Below are positions 1 through 7,907 of a DNA stretch of 64,000 bases, in pieces (position 1 is the stretch's first letter; the number at the start of each line of letters is the position of its first letter). This DNA comes from Chitinophagales bacterium (GTDB lineage: Bacteria > Bacteroidota > Bacteroidia > Chitinophagales > CAIOSU01): positions 124,001 to 188,000 of the forward strand of contig BPHB01000002.1 in NCBI GenBank assembly GCA_026003335.1, read 5' to 3'. The notes under the pieces were generated by a model that was not told the origin of the DNA, searched no databases, and saw nothing but the letters and a program-made list of their open reading frames with translations. Both the position numbers and the translations under genes were made by a program.

Positions 1-189
1 CTATGTATTTACTGGTTCATCCTATTTCGCATACCCGACAGATAAAATACTCCTAAAGGGGAAACCCGTCTTCCGGAAGCCGGAGTCCCTTTGAAAAAGG
101 AATCTGCGGTGCATACGCTGACTCCATTTCTGCCGAATAACCCCAACGACAGAATACAAATCACAGAAGCAATGCCAGGCTTTCAGTGC
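1..189. other. Left-edge intergenic sequence
   Basis: 189 bases before the stop of the secreted-protein gene. I see no gene, tRNA or clear hairpin here. Confidence 0.5.
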
Positions 190-1443
190 TTAAGTCTTTC
201 TGGGCTTCTTTTTGGCAGCCGGGAAAAGGATGTTGTTCAGAATAAGGCGATAGCCGGGTGAATTGGGATGCAGATTTAAATCCGTAGGGGGATCGTAAAC
301 AAAGTGCTGATAATCTTCTGGGTCATGCCCGCCATAGAAAGTCCATGTACCATATCCGAATTCTCCATGAATATAACGGGCTTCCGATGCTGCTTTATTT
401 TCACCCATTACCAAAACATCGGATTTCAAGACTTCATTTCTGAAGGCTGTGGTTTGTCCCATAAACCCTTTTATGGTGCGGGTATGACACTGGGTAAGCA
501 TAGTAGGTATGGGATCCCATTTGGCTGAGAATTCAAATAATGTAAAATAATCCATATTAGGAGGAACAGTACGCGGCACGGGTATATCAATATTAGAAAA
601 CTCGTACTCATAAGGATTCATGCGCAGGATAAAATTTTGAAAGGCAAAGGTTTTTGAGAAGTCCAGCTTTTGCTGAGCCTGCGGATCAGGCGGATCTCCA
701 TCAAACATATAGTCGCATATGTCAGTGTTTTCTGCAGAAAGTGAAATATCATAGGTGTCCGTAGCCGAACACATGGCAAACAGAAACCCGCCCCCCATGA
801 CATAATCTCTGATTTTTTGTGCAACGGCCAGCTTAAGTTTTGACACTTTATTGAATCCATATTTTTTTGCATCTGCTTCGGCGGAACGCACCTGCTCCTG
901 ATACCAAGGCTGATTGCGGTATTGCGCATAGAATTTTCCATATTGCCCGGTAAAATCTTCATGATGCAGATGCAGCCAGTCATATTTGGGAAGCAGGCCG
1001 TTTAACACCTCTCCGTCATATACCACATCATAAGGAATTTCAGCATACGTAAGTACGAGAGTTACCGCATCGTCCCATGGTTGATTTACCGGGGGTGCAT
1101 ATACCGCAACTTTAGGTGCCTTTTCCAGCTTGACAACATCCATATTTACCTCGGGATTGGCAATATCATTAAGGATTTTACCATATTGCCCGTCAGCAAG
1201 AATTTCATAGGAAATACCGCGAATAAGACATTCCTGTTCCAGTTTGTCCACGTATTTGAAGGCAAAGCTGCCACCTCGGTAGTTGAGCAACCAGTCCACA
1301 TCTACTCCGTTTTGCAGCACCCAATAAGCAACTCCATACGACTTCAGATGATTCTTTTGTGTTTCATCCATCGGGATAAGAATGTAAGAAGCCCGTAGAG
1401 AAAGGCATTGAAGCAGAATCGCAAGGAAGAATAATTTTCGCAT
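190..1443 (-). CDS. Secreted protein of unknown function (Bacteroidota family often labelled asparagine synthetase B)
   Basis: 417 residues. An N-terminal signal peptide (about residues 1-19, hydrophobic FFLAILLQCLSL) indicates export. The mature protein begins with a YILIPMDETQKNHLKSYG stretch that I recall from Bacteroidota proteins labelled asparagine synthetase B. That label is not supported by what I can see: there is no Cys at position 2 for a class II glutaminase, no SGGxDS PP-loop, and the protein is exported. A glycine-rich strand-turn with a cysteine (GGGFLFAMCSATDTYD, about 218-233) resembles the nucleophile elbow region of GAT1/ThuA-like folds, but this is only an impression. ATG start. 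A TAACTTTA box at 1491-1484 on the same strand could be its -7 element. It is transcribed alone, downstream of icd on the same strand (69-base gap). Real gene: very likely. Function: unknown. Confidence 0.8.
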   Translation of the reverse strand: MRKLFFLAILLQCLSLRASYILIPMDETQKNHLKSYGVAYWVLQNGVDVDWLLNYRGGSFAFKYVDKLEQECLIRGISYEILADGQYGKILNDIANPEVNMDVVKLEKAPKVAVYAPPVNQPWDDAVTLVLTYAEIPYDVVYDGEVLNGLLPKYDWLHLHHEDFTGQYGKFYAQYRNQPWYQEQVRSAEADAKKYGFNKVSKLKLAVAQKIRDYVMGGGFLFAMCSATDTYDISLSAENTDICDYMFDGDPPDPQAQQKLDFSKTFAFQNFILRMNPYEYEFSNIDIPVPRTVPPNMDYFTLFEFSAKWDPIPTMLTQCHTRTIKGFMGQTTAFRNEVLKSDVLVMGENKAASEARYIHGEFGYGTWTFYGGHDPEDYQHFVYDPPTDLNLHPNSPGYRLILNNILFPAAKKKPRKT

Positions 1444-1512
1444 TGGTGTTTTTACCGGTAATGTAGAAACGACAGTTTAATCATAAAGTTATGCATCCCT
1501 GAGAACAGAAGC

Positions 1513-2793
1513 CTACACCGATACCATATCCATGCTTTTAATGACTTCAGTGGCAAACTCTGAGCATTTCAGCAATTGCGCGCCTTCCATGAGGCGGTGA
1601 AAGTCATAGGTAACGCGTTTTTTCTCAAAAGTGGCCTCTAGTCCTTTAATTATCAGGTCGTTGGCTTCTATCCATCCCATATACTCAAACATCATGGCTC
1701 CCGAAAGGATAACCGAGCTGGGGTTTACCTTATCCTGGCCGGCATATTTGGGTGCCGTGCCATGTGTAGCTTCAAAGATAGCTGCACCATTTTCATAATT
1801 AATGTTTGCCCCGGGCGCAATGCCTATACCGCCCACCCCGGCAGCCAGAGCATCTGAAATGTAATCACCGTTTAGATTGAGCGTAGCAATCACTGAATAT
1901 TCCTGCGGCCGGAGTTGTATCTGCTGTAGAAACGCATCGGCAATTGCATCCTTAATTATTACCTTGCCACTTTGCTCGGCTTCTTTCATTATACGTGTGG
2001 CTTCGGCACTCCCCTTTTCTGCGGCTATTTTATCAAACTGCTCCCAGGTAAACACGCTGTCAGCAAATTCCCGCTCAGCCAGCTCATACCCCCATTTTTT
2101 AAACATGCCCTCGGTAAACTTCATGATGTTGCCTTTGTGTACCAGCGTTACCGAAGGACGCTTGTGCCGGATAGCATACCGAATGGCAGCTCTTACGAGT
2201 CGCTCGGAGCCTTCTTTTGAAACCGGCTTGATGCCGATGGAAGATGTTTTCGGAAACCGGATATTGGTTACGCCCATTTCATCCTGCAAAAAGCGAATTA
2301 CTTTCTGCACCTCCGGAGTACCCATATTCCATTCAATGCCGGCATAGATGTCTTCGGTATTCTCACGAAATACAACCATATCAATCAGCTCCGGATGCTT
2401 CATAGGGGAGGGCACATTTTGAAAATATTTAACAGGCCGCACGCAGGCATACAAATCCAGCTTCTGGCGCAAAGCCACGTTGAGTGAGCGGATACCCCCG
2501 CCAATGGGTGTAGTCAAAGGTCCTTTAATAGCTATCAGATACCGGTCAATAGCTTCCAGCGTTTCTTCAGGCAGCCAGTTGCCGGTAAGTTTGAAAGCTT
2601 TCTCTCCGGCCAATACCTCCAGCCAACTGATTTTTCTTTTCCCGCCATATGCTTTTTCTACAGCAGCATCCAGCACACGCACGGCTGCTGCCCAGATATC
2701 CGGTCCAGTGCCGTCTCCTTCAATAAACGGGATAATCGGATGATCAGGAACCTGTAAAACCCCATTTTCAATTGAAATACGTTCACCTTCCAT
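1513..2793 (-). CDS. icd: NADP-dependent isocitrate dehydrogenase
   Basis: Oxidative decarboxylation of isocitrate to 2-oxoglutarate in the TCA cycle, cytoplasmic. 426 residues, the usual length of the E. coli-type homodimeric enzyme. The substrate-binding segment [16 protein letters not shown] (about 95-110) carries the serine equivalent to the regulatory Ser113 of E. coli. [14 protein letters not shown] (about 142-155) and the cofactor loop [15 protein letters not shown] (about 345-359) are also present. The Lys-Tyr pair in that loop is the NADP-specificity signature of the family. ATG start. It diverges from ruvB across a 114-base gap, which holds a TAACTTAGC box on the minus strand as a likely -7 element. 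Confidence 0.97.
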   Translation of the reverse strand: MEGERISIENGVLQVPDHPIIPFIEGDGTGPDIWAAAVRVLDAAVEKAYGGKRKISWLEVLAGEKAFKLTGNWLPEETLEAIDRYLIAIKGPLTTPIGGGIRSLNVALRQKLDLYACVRPVKYFQNVPSPMKHPELIDMVVFRENTEDIYAGIEWNMGTPEVQKVIRFLQDEMGVTNIRFPKTSSIGIKPVSKEGSERLVRAAIRYAIRHKRPSVTLVHKGNIMKFTEGMFKKWGYELAEREFADSVFTWEQFDKIAAEKGSAEATRIMKEAEQSGKVIIKDAIADAFLQQIQLRPQEYSVIATLNLNGDYISDALAAGVGGIGIAPGANINYENGAAIFEATHGTAPKYAGQDKVNPSSVILSGAMMFEYMGWIEANDLIIKGLEATFEKKRVTYDFHRLMEGAQLLKCSEFATEVIKSMDMVSV

Positions 2794-2816
2794 ACGATAT
2801 AACTCTTTAATCTGCG

Positions 2817-2825
2817 GCTAAGTTA
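2817..2825 (-). promoter_or_regulatory. Candidate -7 promoter box for icd
   Basis: On the minus strand the sequence reads TAACTTAGC, one base off the Bacteroidota TANNTTTG -7 consensus and identical to the box in front of the superoxide dismutase gene. It lies 24 bases before the icd ATG. No clear TTG is seen at the -33 position, only TTTA 16 bases upstream. Confidence 0.4.
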
Positions 2826-2907
2826 GGCTTTTACCCACAGGTAAATAGACCACTATTGCACCTACCGGTGTGACAATTTTTAATAGAAGACACCCTTTTC
2901 TTCTTTC

Positions 2908-3957
2908 ATGAAGACGCTAAATTTGAAGCATATGAATCCTCACCTCCATCCGCAGGCCGACCATCTCACTGTTGCTGACCTGGAAGCTGAAGCAGTGCTG
3001 CGGCCGCAAAAACTGAAGGACTTTCACGGGCAGAATAAAATCATTGAAAACCTTTCTGTGTTCATTACCGCAGCAAAAAGACGCAACGAAGCTATGGATC
3101 ATGTATTACTGCATGGTCCTCCCGGGTTGGGCAAAACCACCCTGTCTTATATCATTGCCAACGAGCTGGAAGCCGGCATTAAAACCACCTCAGGACCGGT
3201 ATTGGAAAAGCCCGGTGACCTGGCCGGACTGCTTACAAGCCTGGAGCCCCGTGATGTACTCTTTATTGATGAGATTCACCGGCTCAGTCCGCTGATTGAG
3301 GAGTACCTGTATTCCGCTATGGAGGATTATAAAATAGATATCATGCTGGACAGCGGCCCTAATGCCCGTTCTCTGGAGCTCAAACTCAATCCCTTCACTC
3401 TGATCGGGGCAACTACGCGCTCAGGTCTGCTCACTGCTCCTCTGCGCTCGCGTTTCGGTATCAACTGCCGGGTTGAATACTATGATACTCCTACCCTGCA
3501 GCTTATCGTAAAGCGATCAGCGGCCTTACTCAACACTCAAATTACCGATGATGGTGCTTTGGAAGTTGCACGCAGAAGCCGCGGCACTCCCCGCATAGCC
3601 AATCTGCTGCTCCGCAGACTGCGGGATTTTGCTCAGGTAAAAGGACAGGGAGTCATTGACCACCACATTGCCCGCTTCGGCCTTCAGGCGCTGGATGTAG
3701 ATGAAGAAGGCCTGGATGAAATGGACAACCGGATTCTGCAAACTATCATAGATAAATTCAACGGAGGACCGGTGGGCCTTTCCACCCTCGCTACAGCTGT
3801 GAGCGAAGAGAGTGAAACGATTGAAGAGGTGTATGAGCCTTTTCTGATTAAAGAAGGATATCTGAAGCGCACCCCACGCGGCCGGGAAGCCACCGAACGT
3901 GCTTACCACCACTTGGGGAAAAAACCTCCCACGAAATCCGGCTCTTTGTTCGATTAA
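2908..3957 (+). CDS. ruvB: Holliday junction branch migration helicase RuvB
   Basis: ATPase motor of the RuvAB complex that drives branch migration during recombinational repair. 349 residues. Walker [10 protein letters not shown] (70-78), Walker B with DEIH (about 116-124), the sensor/arginine region [18 protein letters not shown] (about 174-191), and a C-terminal winged-helix domain ending in RTPRGREAT, which is typical of RuvB. The N-terminus has a second Met at residue 9 (position 2932) that could be the true start; the first is kept because neither is favoured by sequence. The stop overlaps the stop of the convergent outer-membrane protein gene by two bases. No ruvA or ruvC is nearby. 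Confidence 0.97.
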   Translation: MKTLNLKHMNPHLHPQADHLTVADLEAEAVLRPQKLKDFHGQNKIIENLSVFITAAKRRNEAMDHVLLHGPPGLGKTTLSYIIANELEAGIKTTSGPVLEKPGDLAGLLTSLEPRDVLFIDEIHRLSPLIEEYLYSAMEDYKIDIMLDSGPNARSLELKLNPFTLIGATTRSGLLTAPLRSRFGINCRVEYYDTPTLQLIVKRSAALLNTQITDDGALEVARRSRGTPRIANLLLRRLRDFAQVKGQGVIDHHIARFGLQALDVDEEGLDEMDNRILQTIIDKFNGGPVGLSTLATAVSEESETIEEVYEPFLIKEGYLKRTPRGREATERAYHHLGKKPPTKSGSLFD

Positions 3958-4607
3958 AAAATATACATCACACGTGCCGACAGCACGTTGTTGCGCTGGC
4001 CGTTATCATACAGGCCGCTTTCTTCAAAATCCACGCGGGCAATATCAAGAAGAGAGAAACTCCAGCGCAAATCCAGCCCAATGTGGTTAATAAATACAAA
4101 GGTCACGCGGGCCATAACTTCCAGACCAAAAGTGTGATAGAGATCTTTACCGGTGGGTGTTTTCAGTGGGTATTTCACTTCATAACGCACCAGACTGTTA
4201 AACACTACGCCCAGGCCTGCAATGAAAACATCTTTCCCTTTCTGCTTGTCTTTATCATGATAATTAAAAAGCAGCGGCACATCTATGTAGTCCAGCTGCA
4301 ATTTATCGGGTGAAGCTGTGCGCGCCTGTTGCTCAGCGGTAGGGCCCTTTTTAGAGCCTTTCTGAGAATACACTATTTCAAAATTGAAGGAAAAATTGCG
4401 CGGCAAACGGATAAACGCCCCCGCTCCGGCATTAACACCAAACTTACGATAGCCTCTCAGATCGTCACCTTCCACCTGTGTGGCATTAAAGCCCGCCACC
4501 AGCAAAGGACGGATAAGCGGAGCGGTTTTTTTATCCAGCACTTTTTCCTCCTGCGCCATTGCCGATGTTGAAAAAACAATTAGCAGTAAGCAGACAGAAT
4601 AACGCAT
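3954..4607 (-). CDS. Small outer-membrane beta-barrel protein (PorT/OmpW-like)
   Basis: 217 residues from the chosen start. The open frame extends upstream to 4646, but the ATG at 4607 gives a clean signal peptide ([19 protein letters not shown]). The longer form would bury it and leave only two bases to the divergent start at 4649. The mature part has alternating hydrophobic strands, for example [23 protein letters not shown] and [12 protein letters not shown]. It ends in an aromatic residue (VMYIF), as outer-membrane barrels do. It looks like the Bacteroidota outer-membrane beta-barrel domain family that includes PorT, but I cannot tell whether it has a role in type IX secretion. Convergent with ruvB. 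Confidence 0.8.
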   Translation of the reverse strand: MRYSVCLLLIVFSTSAMAQEEKVLDKKTAPLIRPLLVAGFNATQVEGDDLRGYRKFGVNAGAGAFIRLPRNFSFNFEIVYSQKGSKKGPTAEQQARTASPDKLQLDYIDVPLLFNYHDKDKQKGKDVFIAGLGVVFNSLVRYEVKYPLKTPTGKDLYHTFGLEVMARVTFVFINHIGLDLRWSFSLLDIARVDFEESGLYDNGQRNNVLSARVMYIF

Positions 4608-4648
4608 TTTAGCGGGCAAAAAGCATAATTTTAAAAGCATCTTCATCT

Positions 4649-4912
4649 ATGTTCAAATATACGGCAACCACTCTGAAGAAAATTGAAGAGGTTTTTTCCC
4701 AGGCAGGGTATATCATCCGGTATGAAAAAGGAAATTTCAAACCCGGATATTGCATTCTGCAGGATAAAAAAGTTGTGGTAATCAACCGGTATTTCGAAAC
4801 GGAAGCCCGCATAAACACCTTGCTGGAAATTTTACCTCAACTGGAGATTGACGAAAACCTTCTGAGTGAAGAAGCGCGGGCGTTTTTTGAAAAAAACCTG
4901 CAAAAAGCGTGA
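4649..4912 (+). CDS. Small conserved cytoplasmic protein of unknown function
   Basis: 87 residues, ATG start, no signal peptide or membrane segment. The composition is that of a real folded protein, with mixed alpha/beta, KPGYCILQDKKVVVINRYF in the middle and an acidic helix at the end. It is followed after three bases by the MBL-fold hydrolase gene, so the two are surely cotranscribed. I have no family name for it. A CATTTTAGC box at 4605-4613 could be its -7 element, since the same nine bases precede the transporter gene at 6169. Confidence 0.75.
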   Translation: MFKYTATTLKKIEEVFSQAGYIIRYEKGNFKPGYCILQDKKVVVINRYFETEARINTLLEILPQLEIDENLLSEEARAFFEKNLQKA

Positions 4913-4915
4913 CCC

Positions 4916-5677
4916 TTGGAAGTGGTTTTTTTAGGAACGGGTACTTCCGGAGGCGTACCTATGGTCGGGTGTTACACCGGAGTTTGCCTATCCGATAATC
5001 CTAAAGACAAGCGGCTGCGCAGCTCCGTGCTGCTGCATGTGAATGGTAAAACCATTGTCATTGACTGTGGCCCCGATTTTCGGCAACAGATGTTGCGCGA
5101 ACAGGTAAGAAAAATTGATGCCATCGTTTTCACCCACTCTCATAAAGACCATACCGGCGGACTGGATGATATCCGGGGCTTCAACTACGTGCTGAAAAAG
5201 GCTATCCCACTCTACATGGATGCAGAAACCGAAAAAGCCATCAGAAGACAGTACGATTATATATTCGGCAATTCAGACTATCCGGGCGTGCCTAAAGTAG
5301 AAATACATAACTTCGGCAATGAGCCCTTTTGGGTGGAAGGAGTACGCTTCATTCCGATTGAGGCCCTGCATTACCGCATGCGCGTGTATGCTTTCCGTAT
5401 CGGTGATTTCACTTATGTGACAGATGCTAATTTTATTGCCCCGCAGGAGAAGGAAAAAATCAAAGGGTCACGGGTGTTGGTATTGAACGCACTTCGCAAA
5501 GAGCCGCATATTTCTCATTTTACTCTGAGCCAGGCTCTGGAGCTGGTTGACGAGCTGAAACCAGAAAAAGCCTACCTCACCCACATCAGTCATCAGCTTG
5601 GCTACCATGAAGAAGTGAACCGCTCACTTCCGGCAGGCGTAGAGCTGGCTTATGACGGGCTTCGAATTACGCTCTGA
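4916..5677 (+). CDS. MBL-fold metallo-hydrolase (PhnP-like phosphodiesterase family)
   Basis: 253 residues. The metal-binding signature THSHKDHTGG (about 73-82) is the HxHxDH motif of metallo-beta-lactamase-fold hydrolases. DCGPDFRQQM, a late YVTDANF and THISHQLGYHEE near the C-terminus match the PhnP / lipoyltransferase-associated subgroup of phosphodiesterases. The start is TTG, three bases after the upstream stop. It puts FLGTGTSGGVP exactly where relatives have MKITFLGTGTSxGVP, so the rare start is believable; the GTG two codons on is the alternative. Substrate unknown. Confidence 0.88.
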   Translation: MEVVFLGTGTSGGVPMVGCYTGVCLSDNPKDKRLRSSVLLHVNGKTIVIDCGPDFRQQMLREQVRKIDAIVFTHSHKDHTGGLDDIRGFNYVLKKAIPLYMDAETEKAIRRQYDYIFGNSDYPGVPKVEIHNFGNEPFWVEGVRFIPIEALHYRMRVYAFRIGDFTYVTDANFIAPQEKEKIKGSRVLVLNALRKEPHISHFTLSQALELVDELKPEKAYLTHISHQLGYHEEVNRSLPAGVELAYDGLRITL

Positions 5678-6168
5678 AGTAACCTTAATCCATGAAATGA
5701 AAGGAAACCATGAAAGCACAAGAAATCATTGTGCACACTACACCTCTTCTTATACTTTTTCGTTCAAACAGGCTATGCCTCAATTTCCTTACAGACACTC
5801 CTGTTTCGGCTTCCGAACGGTCTCCATTGTAAAGTAATCGTTTCCTTATAGCAAAATAGCCGTTATTAACAGAGCGCACTTCCCCCTCTGAAAAATATCC
5901 TTTAATTCACCGCAAACATAAGTTGTAGAAGTTGGTTGAACGTTATGACACCATCATAATAATATTCCCTTACACATGGCTCTAATTTGCAAAGTGAAGA
6001 TAAAATACCCTTGCTCACCGCATGTATGACAGATGCTTTTACCCGGAAGATCACCGACAGGCGCTTGGTTTTATATCAGCATTAAAACAGGTTGAGTAAT
6101 TCCCCATCTGATTATTGATTATTTGAAAAAAATCTGCATTTTAGCGCACCAACAAGATAACATGCCAC
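5678..6168. other. 491-base intergenic region without a convincing gene
   Basis: No open frame here looks like a protein. It contains a perfect GCACAA/TTGTGC hairpin (5716-5734, 7-base loop). On the minus strand a TATGTTTG box (5920-5913) matches the -7 consensus. On the plus strand a CATTTTAGC box (6137-6145) lies 23 bases before the transporter ATG. The minus-strand box and the hairpin could bracket a short untranslated RNA of about 200 bases. Confidence 0.6.
5716..5734. repeat. Perfect inverted repeat, possible hairpin
   Basis: GCACAA and TTGTGC separated by seven bases. Read on the minus strand it is followed by a T-rich run (TTTCATGGTTTCC), so it could end a minus-strand transcript. Read on the plus strand there is no T tract directly after it. 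Confidence 0.4.
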
Positions 6169-7767
6169 ATGAGTAACAAAGAATCATGGGGCTCCCGCAT
6201 AGGGCTCATACTGGCTATGGCCGGCAATGCTGTCGGCCTGGGAAACTTTCTGCGGTTTCCGGTGCAGGCGGTAAACAACGGAGGCGGAGCATTCATTATT
6301 CCCTATATCATTTGCTTTATACTCATGGGGCTTCCCTTACTGTGGATTGAATGGTCAACCGGCCGGTATGGCGGACGTATGGGCAATCATTCCACCCCTT
6401 TCATATTGGATAGTCTTGGTAAACATGCGCTCTGGAAATACTTTGGCGTATTCGGCATATTCACCAATATCGCAGTGGCTGCCTACTACTGTTACATTGA
6501 ATCGTGGACCATGGCATATGTGATGCACTCCGTCATAGGCACTTTTGATCATCTTTCCCAGTCAGAGGTAGCACAATTCTTTACAAACTACGTCAACATC
6601 AGCTCCACTACCACAGGCATACCCTATGAGGCAGTGATATTTTACGTTGCCTGTCTTTTGCTGAACACCTGGATATTGTCACGAGGCCTGCAGGGAGTGG
6701 AACAGGTAGCAAAAATAGGCATGCCTCTGCTGGTTTTATTTGGCGCTTTCCTGGCACTTAAAGGATTAACCTTAGGCACATCAGGCGCCACGCCCGAACA
6801 CCCTGATGCAAGTGCCATTGCCGGACTGAATTTTTTGTGGACTCCTCAGTTTGACTCTCTGGCCAATCCTACAGTGTGGTTTAATGCTGCCGGACAGGTT
6901 TTCTTCACTCTTTCGCTTGGTATGGGCAGCATTCATTGTTATGCTTCCTATGTAAAATCCAAAGAAGACATTGCCCTCAACTCCTGTACGGCAGGCTTTA
7001 CCAATGAGTTTGTGGAAATTGTGTTAGGAAGCCTGATTGTAATTCCTATAGCTGCCGGCTATCTTGGCCTGGACTGGGTAAAGGAAAATGCAGGCTTCGG
7101 AATGGCTTTTCAAACCATGCCTTACCTCTTTGAAAAATGGGGGCCTGTACTTTCTCTGATTGCAGGAGTAATGTGGTTTGGATTGTTATTTTTTGCCGGC
7201 ATCACCTCCTCTCTGGCTATGGGCACTCCCTGGATGGGATTTATGGAAGATGAGTTTAACTGGAGCCGTGAAAAAGCTGCCTGGTCTTTCGGAGCTATTG
7301 TGTTAATCATGGGGCTTCCCACTGTATTCTTCTTTAACCAAGGCGTCTTTGATGAGTATGATTACTGGGGCGGTACTTTCTCATTGGTGCTTTTTGCCAT
7401 GGGCGAAACGATACTTTATTCCTGGATCATCGGTGTTGACACCGGCTGGAAAGAGCTGAATACCGGTGCAGAAATCAGAATACCCGGCATCTTTAAATAT
7501 ATTATCAAGTATATCACTCCGCTAATGCTTATCATTGTTTTTCTGGGAACTGTATTCACTCCCAAAGGAAATGACTGGCTGGGCGCATTTACAAATCTGC
7601 TTAGTGGCAATGGCTGGCAATTTGACAAATCATCTGTCGTGATGATGCTGCTTAAGGGAACTCCCTATCAGAATTTTGCCCGTATCATGCTGACCGGACT
7701 CTTTGTCGGTATCTGTGTGATTGTATATTTTGCCGGGAAAAGACGTTCAAAATCACAAGCCGCATGA
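6169..7767 (+). CDS. Sodium-coupled amino-acid transporter, neurotransmitter:sodium symporter (SLC6/NSS) family
   Basis: 532-residue inner-membrane protein with about twelve hydrophobic segments. The first segment has WGSRIGLILAMAGNAVGLGN FLRFP (residues 6-30), the family's unwound TM1 that binds sodium and substrate. GGGAFIIPY follows in TM2, and a GAGLVF-like region is replaced by GMGSIHCYASYVK around TM6-7. By family knowledge it should import a neutral or hydrophobic amino acid with Na+; the substrate cannot be read from sequence. Its last codons overlap (ATGA) a 47-codon gene for a single-span membrane protein, like the MetP/MetS pairs of other bacteria. ATG start. Confidence 0.93.
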   Translation: MSNKESWGSRIGLILAMAGNAVGLGNFLRFPVQAVNNGGGAFIIPYIICFILMGLPLLWIEWSTGRYGGRMGNHSTPFILDSLGKHALWKYFGVFGIFTNIAVAAYYCYIESWTMAYVMHSVIGTFDHLSQSEVAQFFTNYVNISSTTTGIPYEAVIFYVACLLLNTWILSRGLQGVEQVAKIGMPLLVLFGAFLALKGLTLGTSGATPEHPDASAIAGLNFLWTPQFDSLANPTVWFNAAGQVFFTLSLGMGSIHCYASYVKSKEDIALNSCTAGFTNEFVEIVLGSLIVIPIAAGYLGLDWVKENAGFGMAFQTMPYLFEKWGPVLSLIAGVMWFGLLFFAGITSSLAMGTPWMGFMEDEFNWSREKAAWSFGAIVLIMGLPTVFFFNQGVFDEYDYWGGTFSLVLFAMGETILYSWIIGVDTGWKELNTGAEIRIPGIFKYIIKYITPLMLIIVFLGTVFTPKGNDWLGAFTNLLSGNGWQFDKSSVVMMLLKGTPYQNFARIMLTGLFVGICVIVYFAGKRRSKSQAA

Positions 7768-7907
7768 ACACTTCTGCCATCATACTGATGATCATAGTAC
7801 AGGGTACCGTATCCCTCATTACTTTCTATCTCTACATGCGGGTGCTGACCTCTCAACAGCGTACAACAGATAAAGACTCTTCGGGCAACGGTGACTCCGG
7901 AAATTAA
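7764..7907 (+). CDS. MetS-like small subunit of the NSS transporter
   Basis: 47 residues, starting inside the transporter stop codon (ATGA overlap). There is one hydrophobic span (about 4-24, AIILMIIVQGTVSLITFYLY) followed by a short polar tail (SQQRTTDKDSSGNG). Small single-span proteins of this kind are encoded directly after SLC6-family transporters in many bacteria. In Corynebacterium MetP/MetS the small subunit is needed for methionine/alanine uptake. Position, overlap and topology all support the same role here; the substrate is unknown. Its last four bases overlap the convergent porin gene. Confidence 0.8.
   Translation: MNTSAIILMIIVQGTVSLITFYLYMRVLTSQQRTTDKDSSGNGDSGN

Noticed and set aside
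5685-5879. 64-codon minus-strand open frame in the 491-base gap
   Set aside because: Composition looks random, with no domain, signal or neighbour link; the region is better described as intergenic with a possible RNA.
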